Assembly (NCBI GenBank): GCA_035048485.1
Contig: CM068587.1
Coordinates: 38,055,816-38,119,815, forward strand
Origin: Pteria penguin
Lineage: Eukaryota > Mollusca > Bivalvia > Pterioida > Pteriidae
Reading direction: 5' to 3'
Length of the DNA stretch: 64,000 nt
Part shown: piece by piece, positions 61,201-64,000 of the stretch
Numbering within the stretch: position 1 is the stretch's first letter
How the letters are laid out: each line of letters begins with the position of its first letter
Notes under the pieces: generated by a model
What the model saw: only the letters and a program-made list of their open reading frames with translations
Told to the model about the DNA's origin: nothing
The model's database searches: none
Program-made: the position numbers and the translations under genes

Positions 61201-63923
61201 TTTGGGTTCTTAACATTCATAATAAAACCTATTAATTTCAAAATGATAGGAACCTTTGAGATATGCATCCATTTAGAATTTTACATAGTGTTATATGAGA
61301 TGTAAAGCACCCAATTTCTGGCATAGAATAGATAGATTACAACTGTAATAACAAAATGTTTGAAACAAAGTGATTGATTGATAATTTTTTTACGACACTC
61401 CAAGATAATTTCATGTACATTGTGTAATATTGACAGCATCTGCCTGTCATCTTGAAGACAGTTAACAAAAGTGAAACAGTTGGACAAACAGACAAAATAA
61501 CTCCCAAGTGTGCAATGCTTTGCAGGCGACCCAGGAATGTGACTAAGGTCTGTACAGATATATATTTTCGTTTTAATTCAGTAAATGTGCCTGGAGTAAG
61601 CTATGAGATAAGTTTTCTGCACACCAAATCGGCATCATTATAAACAAAGGTTACAAAAAATAGGCTGATATTCAGGGAACTCTGATGAAGACACAGCACA
61701 CCATTGACATATATACTGACAGTCAAATGTTAGGTGAAATTCATTATTTACAGATAAAGTACAAAATGCTCATCAATGCAAGTTTGAATCATCATAACAA
61801 ATAAATCATTTATCACATATCATTTATCATTCATTTATTCATCATTTATCATTTATTATTCAACAAAAATCTACACATCACAACAATTCATTAAACAACA
61901 AACTCAAGTCAAAGGTGTAATTACACTGACTTGTTACGAGATATAAATTTTGTGAAAATGTAAAAAAAGGTGTCTAATATGAAAATACAGTGACACTGAA
62001 TAAAAAAGTGAAAATCATGTGTATGGAAATATACTACAATTGTATTTATCTATTTTAAGGAACAAGAACAAGTGGCTACACTATGTATCAGACAAGCTTG
62101 CAAATTTAACACCAAGAAATAATTACCAATGTATGTACGTGTAATTAGTAATTTTTTCAGTAAATGATCATAATGATAAATGTAGTAAATCATTCTTTCA
62201 AACTGTCATTAAAAACACTCAAAGAAAAGCTGAAAGGTTTGCTATGACGGATGGAGAAAAAGAAGAACGCTACTCGTTTACTGGATATCAAGTATAACTG
62301 TCTTAATTTTGAATGTTCAGTTTTGCTCTTTTTATCACATGTCTAAATACGTATTTATTTTCTTCAGTATTCTCTTATAGATTTCAACTGAAATCGCGAT
62401 ATGTATTAAATATTTTCTGTTAAAGCCATCATTTAATCATATGATGTACAAGTATCCAATACAAATTTGTTTTGTCTAGAGAGAGCAATTTTATAGTAAT
62501 GATATTAAGATTTTACTTTGCATCATTTTATTTATCATCAATATAAAATCGATCATAAATCTGATAAAAACTAATGAAATATGACGCAGAAACTGATGCA
62601 ACACACAATATATAAATTCTTATTTCTTATGAAGAAATGCAAAAAATATCAAAATCTACTAGAAGTTACAGTATATAATGAGTCTGTGATAATTTCTCAG
62701 TAAGATTAAATATTGATGAGAGATACACACAGAAATTATTTTCAAGACGTATCAATAAAGCTTCTTCCATTAAGCATTAATGCAAGATGCAATCCGAGCA
62801 AAGCAGAGATCAATAAATTTCAACTGATTTCATCAGTTCATTTTTGGAGGAAATTGAAATAATTATCTATGTCTACTGTAATACTTATACATATTCCACA
62901 ACATATTATGTATAGACCATTCCATTAAGGTGAGTTATCTGCCCTTGATTGTTAAGGTCGTCCATAAAAACAGAAAAAAAAAAGTGGTATAGAAGTTGTG
63001 CAATGCCAATTTATTTGATTAACTTTCCTTGATTGTATGGTCAAATTGACCATGGTCAGATACAGTCAGCGAAGTAGTAGTCCTCTTCATACCTCACCTT
63101 GATATGTAGAAGATTAGAGAGTTCTAATCAAGGGTAGACAAATTTACCTTATCAAAATGGCAAATATATTCTTGATATACTTTTTTTCATTCTGCAAATT
63201 GTCTACATCAATCCTAAAAATAAATATTTCCTCAGGAACCAATAATACCAGATGAAAATATTACAATTTTACTCAGTTGTTACAAAACAATGGTTTTACT
63301 AGGATTTTATGAGCATGAATTTTACATGTATATTCTACGCAATTCTTTTTAACTTTGATTATCATGATTAACTATTTTCCATAATTTCTAAACAGCATTT
63401 TGTCCGATATGACTTTTTTTAAACTTAAAGACCTTTTTAATGAAAGTAACATTTTTAAAACAGCCATGATTGAATGTTATGCACAACTGAGCTTTGAGAA
63501 AAATACATATATATGAAAAAGGGTTAGAATTATATAACATCAGTGGTTAAATCACATGTGCTTCCACTACTGGTTAGATATAGCTAGGTCTCTGTTTACT
63601 ACAAAGGTCAGTAACTCTATCAGTACCAGTGACCACACCATTCTCACTTGCATAATGAGTGCTCCCTTAAACTGGTTACTGAATGCTCCCTGACATTGGT
63701 GCCCCCGATTCTTTTTATGAAATCTACTGACCGACCCCTGAACAGGACCTGCGCTGTGCCTGCGAAGAATTCTTGATTTGTCTTCTTTTAAACTCTTCTT
63801 TTCCCTATAGGAGCGACTACGTCCTCGGGTAATTTTATCCTTGTCGTTGATGGGCATGGTGAGAGAGGATCGCAGACCGATTTGTGGGGAGGGGTGGGTG
63901 GAGCTAGAGTCCTGATCGGTTTC
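49137..63923 (-). CDS. PACS: PACS (phosphofurin acidic cluster sorting protein), C-terminal 497 residues
   Basis: PACS proteins bind acidic-cluster cargo and coat proteins to sort membrane proteins among TGN, endosomes, ER and mitochondria; they also have nuclear roles. Twelve exons are joined: 63923-63732, 59742-59638, 59091-58985, 57917-57763, 57055-56945, 54219-54117, 52874-52832, 52118-52079, 51896-51737, 51091-50838, 49481-49374, 49252-49137. Phases agree at every join and the total is 1494 nt with stop. Family signatures: [98 protein letters not shown] and the C-terminal [19 protein letters not shown]. The N-terminal cargo-binding region and start codon lie beyond the right edge. PACS1 and PACS2 cannot be told apart here; a single pre-duplication orthologue is likely. 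Confidence 0.94.
49374..49481 (-). CDS. PACS: PACS exon ([13 protein letters not shown] segment)
   Basis: 108 nt, acceptor TGTTTTCAG, donor GTAGGT. It encodes [20 protein letters not shown] and then [15 protein letters not shown], matching the family's 'SKSQ.IEGISRLIC'. Its ending differs from the vertebrate 'QQNMLR'. Confidence 0.92.
49707..50074. mobile_element. 368-bp foldback MITE, CAATCTRATTAAAA family
   Basis: The ends TCTGATCAAAACCATATCTT and its inverted partner, the middle 'gtagtttttgaacaRtgttgtt', and 'tgattggctatgggaaataa' are all shared with the copy at 21309-21607. It lies in a PACS intron. Confidence 0.75.
50838..51091 (-). CDS. PACS: PACS exon (MELQVDYW .. VVTKEKK)
   Basis: 254 nt, acceptor with poly-pyrimidine tract TTTCTTTTTTTTTTCAG, donor GTAAGT. 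It encodes [20 protein letters not shown] then W, a Lys/Ser-rich stretch, [14 protein letters not shown] and [11 protein letters not shown]. The same order occurs in vertebrate PACS. Confidence 0.94.
51194..51263. repeat. 70-bp foldback hairpin in PACS intron
   Basis: GACAGCTACAAAACCTGAAA is perfectly inverted at the right end (TTTCAGGTTTTGTAGCTGTC) around a ~26-base loop. It begins about 100 bases upstream of the exon at 51091 in the transcript sense. Confidence 0.75.
51299..51575. repeat. dispersed repeat fragment
   Basis: It has the layout of a common dispersed repeat here: 'acatgtcccccactgg', then 'aagggccataactctt', then 'ataccaaatttcaagtaag', then 'agacagacagacg'. Similar phrases (AAATATGAAGTCTCTATC, ACAGACAGA) occur at 59292 and 60833. 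Confidence 0.45.
51737..51896 (-). CDS. PACS: PACS exon, Ser/Pro-rich linker
   Basis: 160 nt, acceptor TTGTTACAG, donor GTAAGT. It encodes [20 protein letters not shown] followed by [31 protein letters not shown]. The low-complexity Ser/Pro linker with a TPPSSP motif is present in vertebrate PACS at the same place. Confidence 0.92.
52079..52118 (-). CDS. PACS: PACS 40-nt exon
   Basis: The acceptor is TTCTATTCAG and the donor GTAAGT. It encodes [13 protein letters not shown], aligned to the family's 'VVKVGIVE'. It is too short for simple open-reading-frame detection; phase and homology support it. Confidence 0.88.
52660..52790 (-). repeat. degenerate SINE fragment
   Basis: 'ttgcctgatgcattgcacagaaatttc' and 'tttgaagctgtaagtgacagatgacttt' match the middle of the reference SINE in minus orientation. 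It lies in the intron just before the 52832-52874 exon region. Confidence 0.45.
52832..52874 (-). CDS. PACS: PACS 43-nt exon
   Basis: The acceptor is TGTTTCAG and the donor GTAAGT. It encodes [14 protein letters not shown], matching the family's 'PDEESSQKFIPFVG'. Confidence 0.9.
52880..54110. other. PACS intron with SINE remnant
   Basis: A minus-oriented SINE copy lies at 53636-53780 ('gagggatcttccatatgcc', 'tagtgcatggtctcaaaattttgtcc'). A box-B-like TGGTTCAAAACC lies near 53880 on the plus strand. Otherwise nothing is recognised. Confidence 0.45.
54117..54219 (-). CDS. PACS: PACS exon (QIPIAEAM segment)
   Basis: 103 nt, acceptor CTATTTCAG, donor GTAAGA. It encodes [20 protein letters not shown] then [13 protein letters not shown], matching the family's 'IVSRITQYI..HQLPIAEAML'. 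Confidence 0.93.
54672..56725. repeat. 2-kb minisatellite, 36-bp unit, about 57 copies
   Basis: The unit is close to 'ccccctgagtacactaat' plus 'gtctatcctgacacagag'. 36 is a multiple of three, so several frames stay open on both strands: plus [12 protein letters not shown] and [12 protein letters not shown], minus [12 protein letters not shown], with runs up to 260 codons. Variant units (TGTC/TATC, GACAC/GTCAC, TACAC) are scattered, with local higher-order duplication near 56150-56430. It lies inside a PACS intron (between exons 56945 and 54219). No splice sites connect it to PACS. Confidence 0.93.
56945..57055 (-). CDS. PACS: PACS exon (GRYLATLD .. LWRDTFEK)
   Basis: 111 nt, acceptor GATTTTGTAG, donor GTTAGT. 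It encodes [20 protein letters not shown] then [16 protein letters not shown], matching the family's 'PVARYLGSVD..YNNFFQDLAWRDLF'. No long open frame marks it; it was found by frame and homology. Confidence 0.92.
57763..57917 (-). CDS. PACS: PACS exon ([14 protein letters not shown])
   Basis: 155 nt, acceptor TGTCTTTTCAG, donor GTAAGT. It encodes [20 protein letters not shown] then [31 protein letters not shown]. This is the best-conserved part of the PACS C-terminal domain. Confidence 0.95.
57939..58109. mobile_element. 171-bp foldback MITE next to a PACS acceptor
   Basis: The arms of about 50 bases start CTTGCCGATCTTGATCAAGG and are inverted at the right. They include GTCTTTTTGTCCGAGCTAAT on both sides, and the centre has 'gtgacgtcataatacgtgac'. 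In the transcript sense it ends about 22 bases before the exon starting at 57917. Confidence 0.75.
58112..58980. other. PACS intron, nothing recognised
   Basis: AT-rich unique sequence with no exon-like segment or recognisable repeat. Confidence 0.4.
58985..59091 (-). CDS. PACS: PACS exon ([22 protein letters not shown])
   Basis: 107 nt, acceptor TTTCACTTACAG, donor GTAAGT. It encodes [20 protein letters not shown] then [15 protein letters not shown], matching vertebrate '[25 protein letters not shown]'. The opposite-frame open stretch here is a shadow. Confidence 0.93.
59292..59545. repeat. dispersed repeat copy 1 (~250 bp)
   Basis: It opens with 'aagatgtgtttatgaaaaatgaatgccccc' and includes 'ccttagtgtaatttgaaagg', 'aaatatgaagtctctatc' and 'caatctatccatccaaaggcata'. 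Copy 2 at 60833-61098 follows the same order. It is in a PACS intron. Confidence 0.6.
59638..59742 (-). CDS. PACS: PACS exon (PRKVLLDQL .. NTSDWQGQ)
   Basis: 105 nt, phase 0 at both ends, acceptor TTCTTTCAG, donor GTAAAG. It encodes [20 protein letters not shown] then [15 protein letters not shown], matching 'PRKVVYDQLNQILVSD..LPENVILVNTTDWQGQ'. It marks the start of the conserved C-terminal domain. Confidence 0.95.
60833..61098. repeat. dispersed repeat copy 2 (~265 bp)
   Basis: 'agctgtgtttgtgaaacactaatgctcccc', 'ccttagtgtcaattgaaagg', 'aaatatgaagtctctatccc' and 'atatatcgatccaggggcatt' align in order with copy 1. The GTGTTTGTGAAACAC start is palindromic. Confidence 0.6.
61371..61460 (-). 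repeat. SINE tail fragment
   Basis: 'gattgattgataatttttttacgacactcca' and 'gacagcatctgcctg' match the 3' part of the reference SINE in minus orientation. Confidence 0.55.
62926..63150. mobile_element. foldback MITE
   Basis: The left end 'aaggtgagttatctgcccttgatt' is inverted at the right as 'aaggtaaatttgtctacccttgatta'. A small palindrome, GGTCAAATTGACC, lies inside (63040-63052). Confidence 0.5.
63732..63923 (-). CDS. PACS: PACS Arg/Ser-rich linker exon (first exon inside window)
   Basis: 192 nt, acceptor GTTTATGTGTTAAG (weak pyrimidine tract), donor GTCAGT, phase 0 at both ends and so compatible with the next exon. It encodes [20 protein letters not shown], then a basic stretch with [19 protein letters not shown] and [11 protein letters not shown]. 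Vertebrate PACS has a poorly conserved basic/serine linker at this position. The RRHSAG motif resembles a basophilic-kinase/14-3-3 type site. Ends are less certain than for the other exons. Confidence 0.65.
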
Positions 63924-63929
63924 CTTAAC

Positions 63930-64000
63930 ACATAAACATGGTCAGTCAGACAACACAGTGTTAGTAAAATACACAGAAATTGACTATGTTCTCCTTTTTG
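63930..64000. other. PACS intron, cut by window edge
   Basis: This sequence lies upstream of the linker exon on the minus strand. An in-frame stop just upstream of the exon excludes a longer exon. The N-terminal PACS exons lie to the right, outside the window. Confidence 0.5.

Larger units (their letters stand above)
59750..63725. other. 4-kb PACS intron
   Basis: It holds a dispersed repeat (60833-61098), a SINE tail (61371-61460), a CATTTAT-rich stretch near 61800-61860 and a foldback element (62926-63150). Open frames up to 83 codons show no family match and are not called. Confidence 0.5.

Overview
The window is animal nuclear DNA, most likely from a bivalve mollusc. The signs are AT-rich sequence, small exons with GT..AG introns, very frequent ACATGTA words, and dense tRNA-derived SINEs, foldback MITEs, Helitron-like elements and minisatellites. 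There are no bacterial-type operons. Three conserved protein-coding genes can be rebuilt exon by exon, and every splice phase is consistent in all three. Species cannot be fixed from sequence reading alone.

Genes. (1) A sphingolipid delta-4 desaturase / dihydroceramide desaturase gene (DEGS) lies on the minus strand at 6677-22992. It has three coding exons and encodes 339 aa with all three histidine boxes. (2) YY1, a zinc-finger transcription factor, lies on the plus strand at 23185-35583, with 3' UTR to about 37.48 kb. It has eight coding exons (370 aa), an optional 39-nt exon inside intron 2, and small in-frame exons that rewrite the C-terminus. (3) The 3' part of a PACS gene (phosphofurin acidic cluster sorting protein) lies on the minus strand from the right edge to 49137. 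Twelve exons encode the last 497 residues; the N-terminal part is beyond the window.

Layout. Positions 1-6.67 kb are the 3' flank of DEGS, with repeats and a SINE carrying multiplied tRNA-like heads. Positions 6.87-20.01 kb are one DEGS intron packed with transposable elements: three tandem 1.3-kb repeats, a 2.2-kb inverted-repeat element and several MITEs. Positions 20-23 kb hold the DEGS 5' exons. Only 192 bp separate the DEGS and YY1 start codons, and this presumed bidirectional promoter holds a CRE and an E-box. Positions 23.2-37.5 kb are YY1. Positions 40.0-43.2 kb are a Helitron-like non-autonomous element holding eleven ~145-bp units, each with two CCAAT boxes next to a YY1-type site. 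Positions 43.6-49.1 kb are the 3' flank between the convergent YY1 and PACS genes. Positions 49.1-64 kb are PACS, with a 2-kb 36-bp minisatellite in one intron.

The functions are housekeeping: ceramide synthesis in the ER (DEGS), Polycomb/INO80-linked transcription control (YY1) and membrane-cargo sorting (PACS). The strongest observations are the divergent DEGS-YY1 pair, which matches the neighbouring human DEGS2 and YY1 genes; YY1-type motifs clustered in YY1 intron 1 and again in the downstream array; and predicted alternative YY1 exons.
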